Part shown: positions 1 to 10,302 of the stretch, piece by piece
Numbering within the stretch: position 1 is the stretch's first letter
Layout of the letters: each line of letters starts with the position of its first letter
Origin: Polaribacter sp.
GTDB taxonomy: Bacteria; Bacteroidota; Bacteroidia; Flavobacteriales; Flavobacteriaceae
Assembly: GCA_029245785.1 (NCBI GenBank)
Contig: JAQWOR010000021.1
Span: 86,932 to 150,931, forward strand
Direction: 5' to 3'
Length of the DNA: 64,000 nt
Position numbers and translations under genes: made by a program
Notes under the pieces: model-generated
Told to the model about the DNA's origin: nothing
What the model saw: the letters and a program-made list of their open reading frames with translations, nothing else
Databases searched by the model: none

Positions 1-2
1 CA

Positions 3-353
3 GAAAACAACAATTTAAAAGAAAAATGGGACGCAACGGTAGAAAAACTATCTGCACAATTTGCTGATGGCGATACGCTAAATTTAGATGGAATTATCTA
101 TTTAATTGGAGTACAAGAATTGGGGCAAGGGCAAAGACGCTTTAAAAAAGACGAGAAAGTAAATTTAATGCACATTGCTATTTGTAAACTCCTAGAGCCT
201 TATGGCTATTATGAATTTGATTTTTTTGACCCAGATGGATGGCCACATTATAAAACAGCTACACAGCTTCCTACCCTAAAACCAGGTGAGCAATCTGTAT
301 TGATGAAAGAAGCCATTGTTAACTATTTTGAAGCCATCGATTTTTTTAAATAA
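3..353 (+). CDS. Conserved hypothetical protein, 5' end outside window
   Basis: The reading frame is open from base 3 to the TAA at 351-353. The track begins it at a TTG (120), but in-frame codons upstream read ENNNLKEKWDATVEKL and join smoothly, so the real start lies before the window. The visible part (116 residues) is soluble and has no signal or membrane segment. It contains an acidic/aromatic stretch (YYEFDFFDPDGWPHY). I do not recognise the family; no function is proposed. Confidence 0.75.
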   Translation, partial: ENNNLKEKWDATVEKLSAQFADGDTLNLDGIIYLIGVQELGQGQRRFKKDEKVNLMHIAICKLLEPYGYYEFDFFDPDGWPHYKTATQLPTLKPGEQSVLMKEAIVNYFEAIDFFK

Positions 354-467
354 TTGCTTGTTTCTAATCCTCTACAATTATTTAAACCCTATGCAACTAT
401 TTCAAATTAGAAATGGTAATTTTGGTATGCTTCTTGAAATTTATCAACAAAACACAACAACAATTCT

Positions 468-1817
468 ATGAAAAAAATATTTCTTCTCTTGTTTTTATTA
501 TCTGTAGGGATACAGGCACAATACAAAATTAAAGGAACACTAAATTCTTCTGAAACATATACTTGGGTTATCTTGTACAAGATTGAAGGCACCAAACAGA
601 TTTTTGTAAAAAACGCTACAATAAATTCGCTTTCTAACAGTACCGTCAAACAATTTGAATTCGAGCTACCAAAAGAAACTGAAATAGGTGCTTACCGCAT
701 TTCTTATACGAATGACGACATAGAATTTGTGGATTTTCTTTTTAACAAAGAAGCTGTTTCTTTTTCTTTTGATCCAAAAAGTGCAGAAGAAACTATTGTT
801 TTTACGGCGTCTGAGGAAAACATCCTGTACCAAGAATATCGAAAAAAAATTACGACTGCACAACAAAAAATAGACTCTTTACAGTTGTCCTATTTAAAGA
901 ATCCATCTATAACTACAGCAAAGTTATATCTTTCTCAAACAAAAGAAATAGCCCTTTTACAAAAAGCATATGTTCAAAAAGGAACTGGAAAATTAGCACA
1001 AAACTTCATCATTGCAAGCTATAAATACAACAGTCCAAAAATTGCAAAAACACCCCAAGAATATCTAAGCGCAATCATTCAACATTATTTTGATGTAATT
1101 GACTTAAACAATCCGGTGCTGTACAACTCGGCTTTTTTAATCAATCGGGTTACAGATTATGTATTTTACATGAACTATTCTGAGGATGTTGAAACGCAAA
1201 AAAATTTATATCAAAAATCTGTTGCAACTGTTCTAGAGCAGATAAAAAACATTTCATTTAAAACAGACATTCTCGAGTATTTAATCACACAATTTGTAAA
1301 CTTTAAGAATGTGACTTTTGTAGATTATTTATTTGAAACCTATTACGATACCCTTCCTAAAAATAGTCAAAATATTGACTTTAAAAAGAGAGCTCTTGAA
1401 AAAATCTCTGTAGAAATTGGAAGAATTGCACCCGAGATAACTTGGACAGAAAACAAGAAAAACTACAAACTCTCTACCATTAACGAAGTTCGAAATTATG
1501 TATTAATTTTTTGGAGTACTACATGCTTTCATTGCTTAAAAGAAATTCCTGAATTAAATGCGTTTACACAAGATAAAAAGCACACAAAAGTGATTGCTTT
1601 TGGTATGGAAGAACATGAAAAAGGTTGGAAAAAACACATCTTAAAACTAAAGGGATGGCATCATATTTTAGGATTGGGGAAATGGGAAAATCCAACTGCC
1701 AGTGCATATCAAATTTATTCAACGCCAACTTATATTGTTTTAGACAGTAGTAAAAGAATCATCGCAAAACCAGAAACGTTAGAAGAATTGAAAAAAATTA
1801 TTCGTTATTTAGAATAA
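468..1817 (+). CDS. Exported thioredoxin-fold (TlpA/ResA-like) protein
   Basis: 449 residues. An N-terminal signal peptide (MKKIFLLLFLLSVGIQAQ) predicts export to the periplasm. Residues about 20-330 are a poorly characterised, mostly helical region. The C-terminal ~110 residues form a thioredoxin-like domain with a CxxC active site, CFHC at about 353-356, in the context FWSTTCFHCLKEIPEL, and a later cis-Pro-type STPTY. The family (TlpA/ResA/AhpC-TSA-like) carries out thiol-disulfide exchange on exported proteins. The large N-terminal extension is common in Bacteroidota members. The substrate is unknown. It appears monocistronic and converges with yraN. Confidence 0.85.
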   Translation: MKKIFLLLFLLSVGIQAQYKIKGTLNSSETYTWVILYKIEGTKQIFVKNATINSLSNSTVKQFEFELPKETEIGAYRISYTNDDIEFVDFLFNKEAVSFSFDPKSAEETIVFTASEENILYQEYRKKITTAQQKIDSLQLSYLKNPSITTAKLYLSQTKEIALLQKAYVQKGTGKLAQNFIIASYKYNSPKIAKTPQEYLSAIIQHYFDVIDLNNPVLYNSAFLINRVTDYVFYMNYSEDVETQKNLYQKSVATVLEQIKNISFKTDILEYLITQFVNFKNVTFVDYLFETYYDTLPKNSQNIDFKKRALEKISVEIGRIAPEITWTENKKNYKLSTINEVRNYVLIFWSTTCFHCLKEIPELNAFTQDKKHTKVIAFGMEEHEKGWKKHILKLKGWHHILGLGKWENPTASAYQIYSTPTYIVLDSSKRIIAKPETLEELKKIIRYLE

Positions 1818-1826
1818 AGTATGTGC

Positions 1827-2186
1827 CTAGAAATGCAAAAAAGCATCTGTCAAATGTTCTATGTTAAAGGTGTTTTTTTTGTTGATAATGGCAATGATAT
1901 CAAAACGAACTTCTACGTTTAAATCATACTGAATTATATATGCATCAACGGCAGTTACCAACAACTTTATTTTCTTTGGGGTGATAAAATCTTGTGGGTT
2001 TCCAAAATAATCTGAAGAGCGCGTCTTTACTTCTACAATTGCCAAGGTGTTTTCTTTTTGAGCAATGATGTCTATTTCAGCTTTCTGAAAACGCCAATTT
2101 CGCTCTACAATTACATATCCGTTTTTTAATAAATGTGCAACTGCAAGATCTTCTCCTTTTTTTCCAAGCTCATTGTGTTCTGCCAT
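1827..2186 (-). CDS. yraN: YraN/UPF0102 family endonuclease-like protein
   Basis: 119 residues, the usual length for UPF0102. The family pattern is clear: GKKGEDLAVAHLLKNGY near the N-terminus, then AEIDIIAQ and IVEVKTRSS, the D...E-x-K arrangement of a PD-(D/E)xK nuclease fold. The cellular role of the family is unsettled; Holliday-junction or DNA-repair nuclease activity is usually inferred. It lies 4 nt downstream of the LD-carboxypeptidase gene and is probably co-transcribed with it. Confidence 0.9.
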   Translation of the reverse strand: MAEHNELGKKGEDLAVAHLLKNGYVIVERNWRFQKAEIDIIAQKENTLAIVEVKTRSSDYFGNPQDFITPKKIKLLVTAVDAYIIQYDLNVEVRFDIIAIINKKNTFNIEHLTDAFLHF

Positions 2187-2190
2187 TTTT

Positions 2191-3216
2191 CTATTTAAAA
2201 ACCACCGAGGATTTCTTTTTTTTACGCACTTTTAATTTTACAACTTTTCCTAAAATTAAGGCCCTATTGTCTTTCTCATGTCCCGCAGGAAAATGAAACA
2301 ATATTGGAAAATTATATTCAGCCACAACATCTAAAATAAGCTGTTCAATAGAACTACCCCAAGCAGTTGTATTTTTTTTAATATTAGAAATATCTCCAAC
2401 AATTAAACCTTTATAATGTTCAAAAAAGCCAGCACGTTTTAAGCTTTGCAACATTCTATCAATGCTGTATTTATATTCGCCTATTTCTTCAATAAAAAGG
2501 ATTTTTCCTTTAGTGTTCATTTGGCTTTTAGAGCCTAGCATTGAGGCTAGAATAGAAATATTTCCTCCTACTATTGGCCCCTCTACAGTCCCTTTTTTAT
2601 TGGCTAATGAAGAAGCAATTTTATAGCGTAATTTTTCGCCAAACAACGCTTTCTTATATGTCGCAACCGTCTCAACAATACCTTCCAATTCATCTCCTAA
2701 ACTGCTCCCCATCATGGCGTGAATTGTTTCAAAACCCAAGGTATGCACATGACTGTGTAAGGCTGTAATATCAGAATATCCAACAATCCACTTCGGATGT
2801 TCTTTAAAGATTGTGAAATCTAATTGATCTAAAATACGAACTGTGCCATAGCCTCCTCGAGCGGCCCAAATTGCTTTGATATTTGGATTGTTTAACGCTT
2901 TTTGAAAATCTGCTGCTCGTTCAGTATCTGTTCCGGCAAAATGCCCTCCTTGATTGAATAAGTTCTCTCCATAGATTACTTTCAAACCCCAACTTTCAGC
3001 CAATTTTTTTGCTTTGGCAATGACTTTTTCTCTGTTTTTTAAAATTCCGGCGGGAGCAACAATCGCAATTGTATCTCCTGTTTGTAAATAAGGAGGTTGA
3101 ATTAATTTTGTAGTCACAGCAGCAGCAATAACATCTCTTTTTTCTTGAGCACTGATGCTCAAAACTATCCCGAAGAATACAATTACTAAAAACGGACGAA
3201 ATGATTTCATGCTCAT
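2191..3216 (-). CDS. LD-carboxypeptidase (peptidase S66 family)
   Basis: 341 residues with a signal peptide (FLVIVFFGIVLSISAQ). The mature part starts with the S66 pattern GDTIAIVAPAG. GYSDIT near residue 147 carries the nucleophilic Ser. IEEIGEYKYSIDRML supplies the catalytic Glu, and FPAGHEKDN supplies the His. S66 enzymes cleave the L-Lys/DAP-D-Ala bond of murein tetrapeptides during peptidoglycan recycling. The signal peptide suggests a periplasmic version rather than the cytosolic LdcA of enterobacteria. It heads a two-gene unit with yraN and is divergent from metG. Confidence 0.9.
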   Translation of the reverse strand: MSMKSFRPFLVIVFFGIVLSISAQEKRDVIAAAVTTKLIQPPYLQTGDTIAIVAPAGILKNREKVIAKAKKLAESWGLKVIYGENLFNQGGHFAGTDTERAADFQKALNNPNIKAIWAARGGYGTVRILDQLDFTIFKEHPKWIVGYSDITALHSHVHTLGFETIHAMMGSSLGDELEGIVETVATYKKALFGEKLRYKIASSLANKKGTVEGPIVGGNISILASMLGSKSQMNTKGKILFIEEIGEYKYSIDRMLQSLKRAGFFEHYKGLIVGDISNIKKNTTAWGSSIEQLILDVVAEYNFPILFHFPAGHEKDNRALILGKVVKLKVRKKKKSSVVFK

Positions 3217-3283
3217 AAAAATGCTTTTTGTAATGTACTTTTTTTTGCTTGCTTAAAAAAATGTGTTTCTATATCGTTTTTTG

Positions 3284-3291
3284 TACTTTTG
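3284..3291 (+). promoter_or_regulatory. -7 box of metG (TACTTTTG)
   Basis: TACTTTTG matches the Bacteroidota -7 consensus TAnnTTTG and lies 33 nt before the chosen metG ATG. No clear -33 TTG at the ideal distance was seen. It also argues against the upstream start in the ORF track, which would place this box inside the coding region. Confidence 0.5.
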
Positions 3292-3323
3292 CTTTTCAAA
3301 AATCAGATTACAAAACAAATTCA

Positions 3324-5414
3324 ATGCACACTCCAAAAAGATATACCATTACTGCTGCTTTACCTTATACAAATGGCCCAATACATATTGGTCATTTGGC
3401 AGGTGTTTATGTTCCTGCGGATATTTACGCACGCTATTTACGCCAAAAAGGAAAAGATGTTTTATTTGTTTGTGGTTCTGATGAACATGGAGTTCCAATT
3501 ACAATCAAAGCAAAAAAAGAAGGAATTACACCACAGCAAGTGGTTGACAAATATCATGAGATCATTAAAAGCTCATTTATGGATTTCGGAATTACATTTG
3601 ACAACTATTCCCGAACTTCTGCCAAAATTCATCATAAAACAGCTGCTGATTTTTTTATAAAACTCTATAATGATGGGCAATTTATTGAAGAAGTTACCGA
3701 ACAATTGTACGATGCAGAGGCCAATCAATATTTAGCAGATCGTTTTGTGGTAGGAACCTGCCCTAAGTGTGGCAATGAAGAAAGCTATGGTGACCAATGT
3801 GAAAACTGTGGAACCACTCATAATGCTACTGACCTAATCAATCCAAAATCTTCAATTACAGGAAATACACCTAGCTTAAAAGAAACAAAACACTGGTTTT
3901 TACCGCTAGATAAACACGAGCCTTTTTTAAAAGAATGGATTTTAGAAGGTCATAAAAACGACTGGAAACCAAATGTATTAGGACAAGTAAAATCTTGGAT
4001 CGATGATGGGTTACGCCCAAGAGCCGTAACTCGCGATTTAGACTGGGGAATTCCTGTTCCTGTAAAAGGAGCAGACGGAAAAGTATTGTACGTATGGTTT
4101 GATGCTCCTATCGGGTATATTTCTGCCACCAAAGAATGGGCAGCACAACACCACAAAAATTGGGAAACGTATTGGAAAGATGAAGATACCAAATTGGTTC
4201 ATTTTATTGGAAAAGACAACATTGTTTTTCATTGTATTATTTTTCCTGCAATGCTAAAAGCACATGGCGATTATATCTTGCCAGAAAATGTGCCTGCCAA
4301 TGAGTTTTTAAATTTAGAAGGCAATAAATTATCCACCTCTAAAAATTGGGCGGTTTGGTTACACGAATATTTAAAAGACTTCCCAAACCAACAAGATGTA
4401 TTGCGATATACCTTAACGGCAAATGCACCAGAAAGTAAAGACAACGATTTTACTTGGAAAGACTTACAAGCAAAGAACAACAACGAATTAGTCGCTATTT
4501 TTGGAAACTTTATCAATCGAGTGGTTGTTTTAACAAATAAATATTACAACGGACAGATACCAACTCCTGGAGAATTTACAGAGGCTGATGAGGATGCCTT
4601 AGCAGCTTTAAAAGAATTTCCGAATGTGATTTCAACATCTATTGAGCGCTATCGTTTTAGAGAAGCTTCACAAGAATTAATGAATTTGGCACGCTTAGGA
4701 AATAAATATTTGGCAGATGAAGAACCTTGGAAAGTCATTAAGCAAGATGAGCAACGTGTACAAAGCATTATGTATATAGCCTTGCAAATTGCTGCTGGAT
4801 TGGCGGTATTGTCTGAGCCCTTTTTACCTTTTACTTCCATCAAATTAAAAAACATGTTAAATGTCAGTTCAAGTGTACCTTGCCTACCGGCAGGCAGGGT
4901 CGAAAACTCATTAAACTGGAATGATATTTCTTCAAAAGAAGAATTGTTGGCTCCCAAGCATCAAATTGGAAAAGCGGAATTGCTTTTTTCTAAAATTGAA
5001 GATGCTGAGATCACAACACAACTCGAAAAATTAGCTGCTACAAAAGTGGCAAATGAACAAAGCAAAAAAGTTGTTGAGCCTCAAAAAGAAACCATCGAAT
5101 TTGATGATTTTACAAAGCTAGACATCCGTGTAGGCACCATTCTTGAAGCGGAAAAAATGCCAAAAACGAAAAAATTATTGATCCTTAAAGTAGATGTTGG
5201 TATGGATGTAAGAACTATTGTATCTGGAATTGCAGAGAGTTTTCAGCCAGAAGATATTATCGGACAGCAAGTAACAGTTGTATGCAATTTAGCTCCGAGA
5301 AAGTTACGAGGTGTAGAAAGTCAAGGAATGATTTTAATGACCGATACACCTGATGGAAAATTAGCTTTTGTTGAGCCTACAGAGACTATTAACAACGGAG
5401 AACAAATTTCGTAA
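3324..5414 (+). CDS. metG: Methionyl-tRNA synthetase
   Basis: Class I aminoacyl-tRNA synthetase that charges tRNA-Met. The track start (3249) adds a hydrophobic tail that overlaps the promoter. The family start is [19 protein letters not shown], giving 696 residues. HIGH is at 21-24. A four-Cys zinc knuckle (CPKCGN...CENCG) is at about 146-162, and the KMSKS equivalent KLSTS is near 334. An EMAP/Trbp111-like tRNA-binding domain occupies about 593-696 ([15 protein letters not shown]). One oddity: residues about 517-528 ([12 protein letters not shown]) are encoded by a palindromic repeat inserted in frame in the linker before the C-terminal domain. The frame is otherwise intact. Confidence 0.96.
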   Translation: MHTPKRYTITAALPYTNGPIHIGHLAGVYVPADIYARYLRQKGKDVLFVCGSDEHGVPITIKAKKEGITPQQVVDKYHEIIKSSFMDFGITFDNYSRTSAKIHHKTAADFFIKLYNDGQFIEEVTEQLYDAEANQYLADRFVVGTCPKCGNEESYGDQCENCGTTHNATDLINPKSSITGNTPSLKETKHWFLPLDKHEPFLKEWILEGHKNDWKPNVLGQVKSWIDDGLRPRAVTRDLDWGIPVPVKGADGKVLYVWFDAPIGYISATKEWAAQHHKNWETYWKDEDTKLVHFIGKDNIVFHCIIFPAMLKAHGDYILPENVPANEFLNLEGNKLSTSKNWAVWLHEYLKDFPNQQDVLRYTLTANAPESKDNDFTWKDLQAKNNNELVAIFGNFINRVVVLTNKYYNGQIPTPGEFTEADEDALAALKEFPNVISTSIERYRFREASQELMNLARLGNKYLADEEPWKVIKQDEQRVQSIMYIALQIAAGLAVLSEPFLPFTSIKLKNMLNVSSSVPCLPAGRVENSLNWNDISSKEELLAPKHQIGKAELLFSKIEDAEITTQLEKLAATKVANEQSKKVVEPQKETIEFDDFTKLDIRVGTILEAEKMPKTKKLLILKVDVGMDVRTIVSGIAESFQPEDIIGQQVTVVCNLAPRKLRGVESQGMILMTDTPDGKLAFVEPTETINNGEQIS
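4862..4904 (+). repeat. REP-like palindrome inserted in metG
   Basis: Contains TGCCTACCGGCAGGCAGG, a GC-rich palindrome, preceded by TGTCAGTTCAAGTG. The palindrome core recurs at 39871-39890. A related unit with the same TGTCAGTTC flank lies in inverted orientation at 23985-24018. Here it is inside the coding sequence, has a length compatible with the frame and contains no stop. It encodes the LPAGR-type peptide often seen translated from such repeats in Bacteroidota. Confidence 0.8.
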
Positions 5415-5467
5415 TCAACCATTAATTTCTTATTGGCAACTGTTTATTGATCACTGATCTGATTACC

Positions 5468-7030
5468 TTATCGAATAAACACTTGTGCTTTTTTTCGAAT
5501 AATCTCACCAATGGTCGTATTTTCTATTTTACTCTCTAACCAAGACAAAATATCTAAATATAAAAAGGCTCTTTTTTCATAGGGATGGTCTTCAAATTTC
5601 TGTAACCGAGCATGAATTTTCTTAAACTCTCTTTTTACTTCATTCGGATACACATCTCCCAACGCTTTGATCGAAACGATGAACTCTTTTTGTACGGCTT
5701 GTAAATTTTCCATCTTCAACAAAAATTTATAGGTTTCTCTAAATTGACGCTCTAAATGATAATCCATTCCACATTCATAATGCGCAATTAAATTCAACAC
5801 CCGCGCAAAGCACTGTAAATCTTCTGCTGCCTTTAAATTTTTAGAATCTATAATCTTGTTCAAATAATTTATACACAACCTGTTTTCTCCCATTCCAAAA
5901 TACAGACATGCAATTTTATAATACAACACAACAATATGATGACTGTCTAATCGGCTTCGATAGTCGTCTATTTTTTGCTCAATCTCATGCACCAAATATT
6001 CTCCTTCTCTAAACGTTCCTTCTAAAAAATGCAAATGTAATTTATTAGCGTTGTAATATTGAAAAATCAGCAATTCTGTATTGCTATTTAAAGGAATATT
6101 TTCATTGTTTATTTCATCTTCAAAAAGTACTAGCTCTTGCTTAAATTTCGAATAGTATTTTAGAAAAAACAATGATTCTAGTAGGTAGTTTTTCCCTTTC
6201 AAATAAAACACAGGGTGTAACGAAATCATTTTTGGATTTTCTCTAAACAACTGCACCCATTTGTGCGAGTATTTATAACACATTAAAAAATCTTGTGTCA
6301 AAAAACTACGCCAAACATAAGCTTTATACAGCCATAATTTTTCTCTAAAATGCAAAGTTGATAGCTCAAATTTTGGCAATCGATCATTAAAATAAGTGTT
6401 TATTTTATGAAACTCATTATCATTTCTTGCAGATCCCGTTTTCAACAAAATACTATACAATTGCAACGATAAATTAGAAAGTTTACTCGTAATTACATTT
6501 TGTTGACTTAGCTCTTTTGCTTGTTCAGAAAGTTCATCTGCTCTTGTACTAATACTTCGGGTAATGTATTGCGTTTCTATTACTTTTTCAAACTCTACAA
6601 TTTCATAAGCAATATTTTTTTCTTCATTTTCAATGGCCATCGACTTTGCTTTGTCCAATAATTTCAAACTTTGTTTGTACAGTCCTTTTTGATATAAAAC
6701 CGTTGCAAAATCTAACTGCTCTCTAATTTGAACTCTAATATTTTGATGTGATGGGTTTAAGCGTAAACTAATTAATAATTGACGGTATAAATGTGCCTTT
6801 AAATTTGACAATTGCAGTTTTGTGACAATTCCGCTTTTAATAATTTCTCGCTCATCATAGCTCTTTAATTTTTCTAAAAATTTGAATAACGAGAAAAATT
6901 TAGCATCTGTATTTCCATCCAACCGACCCACATACAGCTTGAATTGGCGCTTCTCTGATTTAGACAGCGATTTTATCAACACAAATAATGCATCGCTTTG
7001 AGTATTGACCAGTGTAGCTGATTTCTTCAT
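5468..7030 (-). CDS. Conserved hypothetical helical-repeat protein
   Basis: 520 residues with no signal peptide or membrane segment. The sequence is almost wholly amphipathic helix with aromatic residues spaced as in TPR-like solenoids (e.g. ATVLYQKGLYKQSLKLLDKAKSMA). The N-terminus LFVLIKSLSKSEKRQFKLYVGR is distinctive. I do not recognise a named family. A plausible role is a cytosolic scaffold, but nothing in the context supports a function. It is divergent from leuA with its own TATTTTTG -7 box. Confidence 0.7.
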   Translation of the reverse strand: MKKSATLVNTQSDALFVLIKSLSKSEKRQFKLYVGRLDGNTDAKFFSLFKFLEKLKSYDEREIIKSGIVTKLQLSNLKAHLYRQLLISLRLNPSHQNIRVQIREQLDFATVLYQKGLYKQSLKLLDKAKSMAIENEEKNIAYEIVEFEKVIETQYITRSISTRADELSEQAKELSQQNVITSKLSNLSLQLYSILLKTGSARNDNEFHKINTYFNDRLPKFELSTLHFREKLWLYKAYVWRSFLTQDFLMCYKYSHKWVQLFRENPKMISLHPVFYLKGKNYLLESLFFLKYYSKFKQELVLFEDEINNENIPLNSNTELLIFQYYNANKLHLHFLEGTFREGEYLVHEIEQKIDDYRSRLDSHHIVVLYYKIACLYFGMGENRLCINYLNKIIDSKNLKAAEDLQCFARVLNLIAHYECGMDYHLERQFRETYKFLLKMENLQAVQKEFIVSIKALGDVYPNEVKREFKKIHARLQKFEDHPYEKRAFLYLDILSWLESKIENTTIGEIIRKKAQVFIR

Positions 7031-7060
7031 AACTAATTGATTGTCAGTTTTTTATTATTG

Positions 7061-7068
7061 CAAAAATA
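7061..7068 (-). promoter_or_regulatory. -7 box TATTTTTG for the 520-aa hypothetical gene
   Basis: The minus strand reads TATTTTTG, a full match to TAnnTTTG, 31 nt upstream of the ATG at 7030. Confidence 0.45.
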
Positions 7069-7124
7069 GTGTTAAACATCGTAAACAGCACCCTTTAAGC
7101 ATCGTGCTAACAGCAGCCAATATA

Positions 7125-7132
7125 TACATTTG
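7125..7132 (+). promoter_or_regulatory. -7 box TACATTTG for the leu operon
   Basis: TACATTTG matches TAnnTTTG and ends 28 nt before the leuA ATG, so the untranslated leader would be only about 20 nt. That is too short for a leader-peptide attenuator, unlike the ilv operon in this window. Confidence 0.5.
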
Positions 7133-7160
7133 ATTTTAATAAAAAAACCGCACATAGAAC

Positions 7161-8336
7161 ATGCAAGACAATAAGGTCCATATTTTTGACACGACACTTC
7201 GAGATGGAGAACAAGTTCCTGGATGTAAATTAGATACCCATCAAAAATTAATCATCGCAGAACGCTTAGATTTTTTAGGTGTTGATGTTATTGAAGCTGG
7301 GTTTCCAGTTTCAAGTCCTGGCGATTTTAATTCGGTTTCTGAAATTGCAAAAATTGTAAAAAATGCTACGGTTTGTGGATTGACCAGAGCCGTAGAAAAT
7401 GACATAAAAGTTGCTGCAGAGGCATTAAAACACGCTAAATTTCCAAGAATCCACACCGGAATTGGAACGAGTGATTCTCATATCAAATTCAAATTCAACA
7501 CTACTCAAGACAAAGTAATTGAGCGTGCAATAGGAGCGGTTTCATATGCAAAATCCTTTGTAGAAGATGTAGAATTTTATGCAGAAGATGCGGGAAGAAC
7601 GGACAATGCTTTTTTGGCAAAAATTTGTGAAGAAGTTATCAAGGCAGGAGCAACAGTATTAAATATTCCAGACACCACAGGCTATTGTTTGCCTGAAGAA
7701 TATGGCGCAAAAATAAAGTACTTACGAGAACATGTAAAAGGTATTGAACACGTTATTTTATCATGTCACTGTCACAACGATTTAGGAATGGCAACCGCCA
7801 ATTCAATTGCAGGAGTTATCAACGGTGCTCGTCAAATAGAATGTACGATTAACGGTATTGGAGAGCGTGCAGGAAATACAGCCTTGGAAGAAGTAGTGAT
7901 GGTGCTAAAACAACATCCTTATTTGGATTTACACACAAACATCAATACAAAATTATTATACGACACTAGTATCATGGTTCGAGAAAAAATGGGAATGCCT
8001 GTACAACCCAACAAAGCAATTGTGGGTGCAAATGCCTTTGCACACAGCTCTGGAATTCATCAAGACGGTGTTATCAAAAACAGAGAAACTTACGAAATTA
8101 TGGACCCTAAAGAAGTTGGGGTTACAGAAAGCGCCATTGTCTTAACCGCAAGAAGCGGAAGAGCTGCCTTGGCCTACAGAGCAAAAAAAATAGGCTATGA
8201 ATTAACCAAAATACAATTAGACCTTGCCTACACCTCTTTTTTAACATGTGCAGACAATCAAAAAGAAGTAAAAGATGACGACATCCATAGCATTATGAAA
8301 AGTGTAAATCAAATTTCTAAAATAGCAATTGCCTAA
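7161..8336 (+). CDS. leuA: 2-isopropylmalate synthase (short form)
   Basis: Condenses acetyl-CoA with 2-oxoisovalerate, the first committed step of leucine synthesis. The HMGL-like TIM-barrel domain begins with [13 protein letters not shown] (metal-binding Asp and catalytic Arg). The metal ligands HCHNDLG are near residue 202. The 391-residue length matches the barrel plus linker and lacks the ~120-residue C-terminal LeuA dimer/allosteric domain of typical ~510-residue enzymes. Classical leucine feedback inhibition is therefore not expected. It heads leuACDB. Its stop overlaps the leuC start (TAATG). Context favours LeuA over a citramalate synthase, because ilvA is also present. Confidence 0.93.
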   Translation: MQDNKVHIFDTTLRDGEQVPGCKLDTHQKLIIAERLDFLGVDVIEAGFPVSSPGDFNSVSEIAKIVKNATVCGLTRAVENDIKVAAEALKHAKFPRIHTGIGTSDSHIKFKFNTTQDKVIERAIGAVSYAKSFVEDVEFYAEDAGRTDNAFLAKICEEVIKAGATVLNIPDTTGYCLPEEYGAKIKYLREHVKGIEHVILSCHCHNDLGMATANSIAGVINGARQIECTINGIGERAGNTALEEVVMVLKQHPYLDLHTNINTKLLYDTSIMVREKMGMPVQPNKAIVGANAFAHSSGIHQDGVIKNRETYEIMDPKEVGVTESAIVLTARSGRAALAYRAKKIGYELTKIQLDLAYTSFLTCADNQKEVKDDDIHSIMKSVNQISKIAIA

Positions 8337-9718
8337 TGGGAAAAACATTATTTGATAAGGTTTGGGATGCACATGTGGTTGATGTGGTAGAAAATGGACC
8401 GCAGGTGTTGTATATAGACAAACACCTCATTCATGAAGTAACAAGCCCACAAGCTTTTAATGAATTAAAAGAGCGCAACATTCCAATTGCAAGACCCGAT
8501 AAAATTGTAGCCACTGCAGATCACAACACGCCAACAATCAATCAGCACTTGCCTATTAAAGATGCCCTGTCTCGCAAGCAATTAAAACAGCTTTCAGAAA
8601 ATTGTAAAGAAAACAATATACCGCTGTATGGCTTAGGTCATCAATACAATGGCATTATCCATGTAATTGCTCCAGAATTAGGATTTACACAACCTGGTAT
8701 GACCATGGTTTGTGGAGATTCTCACACCTCTACGCATGGGGCTTTTGGCACCATTGCATTTGGTATTGGAACAAGTCAGGTTGCGCACGTTTTTGCAAGC
8801 CAATGTTTGTTATTACAAAAACCGAAAAAACTACGCGTTTCTGTACACGGAAAATTAAACAAAGGGGTGTTACCTAAAGATGTTATTTTATATATCATTT
8901 CTAAATTAGGGACCAATTCTGGTACGGGATATTTTTGTGAATATGCCGGAAATGTCTTTGAAGAAATGACCATGGAAGGCAGGATGACGGTTTGTAATAT
9001 GAGTATTGAAATGGGTGCTCGTGGAGGAATGATTGCGCCCGACCAAACAACATTTGACTATGTAGAAGGAAAAGAATTTTCTCCAAAAGGAGCCGAATTC
9101 GAAGAGAAAGTTGCCTATTGGAAAACGTTAAAAACCGATGATGATGCAATTTTTGACCAAGAGTATTCTTTTGACGCCTCAGATATTGAGCCGATGATTA
9201 CCTATGGTACAAACCCAGGAATGGGAATAAAAATAACAGAGAATATTCCAAATTTCAATGACAGTTCTTTTGAAAAATCATTGAATTATATGAATTTCAA
9301 AAAAGGAGAATCGCTAATCAACAAACCGATTAACTATGTGTTTATTGGTAGTTGTACCAATTCAAGAATTGAAGATTTTAGAATTGTTGCCAACTTTGTA
9401 AAAGGGAAACAAAAAGCAAAAAATGTACATGCATGGCTAGTTCCTGGATCTCAAAAAGTAGCAAAACAAATTGCAGATGAAGGCTTGTTAACTATTTTTG
9501 AAACGGCAGGTTTTGTGTTAAGACAACCTGGTTGCTCTGCTTGTTTAGCCATGAACGATGATAAAATTCCGGAAGGAGAATATTGTGTTTCTACCTCAAA
9601 TAGAAATTTTGAAGGACGACAAGGGCAAGGTGCAAGAACTATTTTAACAAGCCCATTGGTTGCTGCAGCAACTGCTGTTGAAGGAAAAATTGTAGCCCTT
9701 ACTAATTATTTAAACTGA
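8336..9718 (+). CDS. leuC: 3-isopropylmalate dehydratase large subunit
   Basis: 460 residues, normal length. Aconitase-superfamily enzyme that isomerises 2- to 3-isopropylmalate together with LeuD. The [4Fe-4S] ligands are visible as GSCTNSR (Cys about 340) and GCSACLAMN (Cys about 400 and 403). The substrate-loop pattern [13 protein letters not shown] is present. The start codon overlaps the leuA stop (TAATG) and the stop overlaps the leuD start (TGATG), so the three are translationally coupled. Confidence 0.97.
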   Translation: MGKTLFDKVWDAHVVDVVENGPQVLYIDKHLIHEVTSPQAFNELKERNIPIARPDKIVATADHNTPTINQHLPIKDALSRKQLKQLSENCKENNIPLYGLGHQYNGIIHVIAPELGFTQPGMTMVCGDSHTSTHGAFGTIAFGIGTSQVAHVFASQCLLLQKPKKLRVSVHGKLNKGVLPKDVILYIISKLGTNSGTGYFCEYAGNVFEEMTMEGRMTVCNMSIEMGARGGMIAPDQTTFDYVEGKEFSPKGAEFEEKVAYWKTLKTDDDAIFDQEYSFDASDIEPMITYGTNPGMGIKITENIPNFNDSSFEKSLNYMNFKKGESLINKPINYVFIGSCTNSRIEDFRIVANFVKGKQKAKNVHAWLVPGSQKVAKQIADEGLLTIFETAGFVLRQPGCSACLAMNDDKIPEGEYCVSTSNRNFEGRQGQGARTILTSPLVAAATAVEGKIVALTNYLN

Positions 9719-10296
9719 TGGAAAAATTTACAAAACTAACATCAAGAGCAATTCCGTTGCCTACAGAAAATGTAGATACCGATCAAATTATTCCTGCTCG
9801 TTTTTTAAAAGCCACTGATAAAATTGGTTTTGGAGAACACTTATTCAAAGATTGGAGATTTCACAAAGACGAAAGTCTCAATACCAGTTTTGCACTGAAC
9901 AATCCGAAATATAGCGGAAGTATTTTAGTGGCAGGAAATAATTTTGGCTGTGGCTCTAGTAGAGAACACGCCGCTTGGGCTTTAGCCGATTATGGTTTTA
10001 AAGTCATTGTTTCTAGTTTTTTTGCAGATATTTTTAAAGGAAACGCCCTTAATAACGGATTGCTTCCTATACAAGTTTCAGAAGATTTTTTAAAAAAATT
10101 ATTACCTGTTTTACAAGAAAATCCTCAGATAGAAATTGTTGTAAACTTAGAAAAACAAACCATAGAAACTCCTGTAGGAATTGCTACTTTTGAAATTGAC
10201 GCCTACAAGAAAACATGCCTGCTAAACGGGTATGATGATATTGATTTTTTAATCAGTAAAACAGCTAAAATTAATGCCTTTGAGGCCACATTATAA
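9718..10296 (+). CDS. leuD: 3-isopropylmalate dehydratase small subunit
   Basis: 192 residues. The swivelling domain of isopropylmalate isomerase contains the diagnostic [15 protein letters not shown] and [11 protein letters not shown]. It forms a heterodimer with LeuC. It starts within the leuC stop (TGATG) and is followed after 6 nt by leuB. Confidence 0.97.
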   Translation: MEKFTKLTSRAIPLPTENVDTDQIIPARFLKATDKIGFGEHLFKDWRFHKDESLNTSFALNNPKYSGSILVAGNNFGCGSSREHAAWALADYGFKVIVSSFFADIFKGNALNNGLLPIQVSEDFLKKLLPVLQENPQIEIVVNLEKQTIETPVGIATFEIDAYKKTCLLNGYDDIDFLISKTAKINAFEATL

Positions 10297-10302
10297 CAAT
10301 AT

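Noticed and set aside
3249-3323. Extended N-terminus of MetG
   Set aside because: Covers the TACTTTTG -7 box and is not family-like; the conserved start is at 3324.
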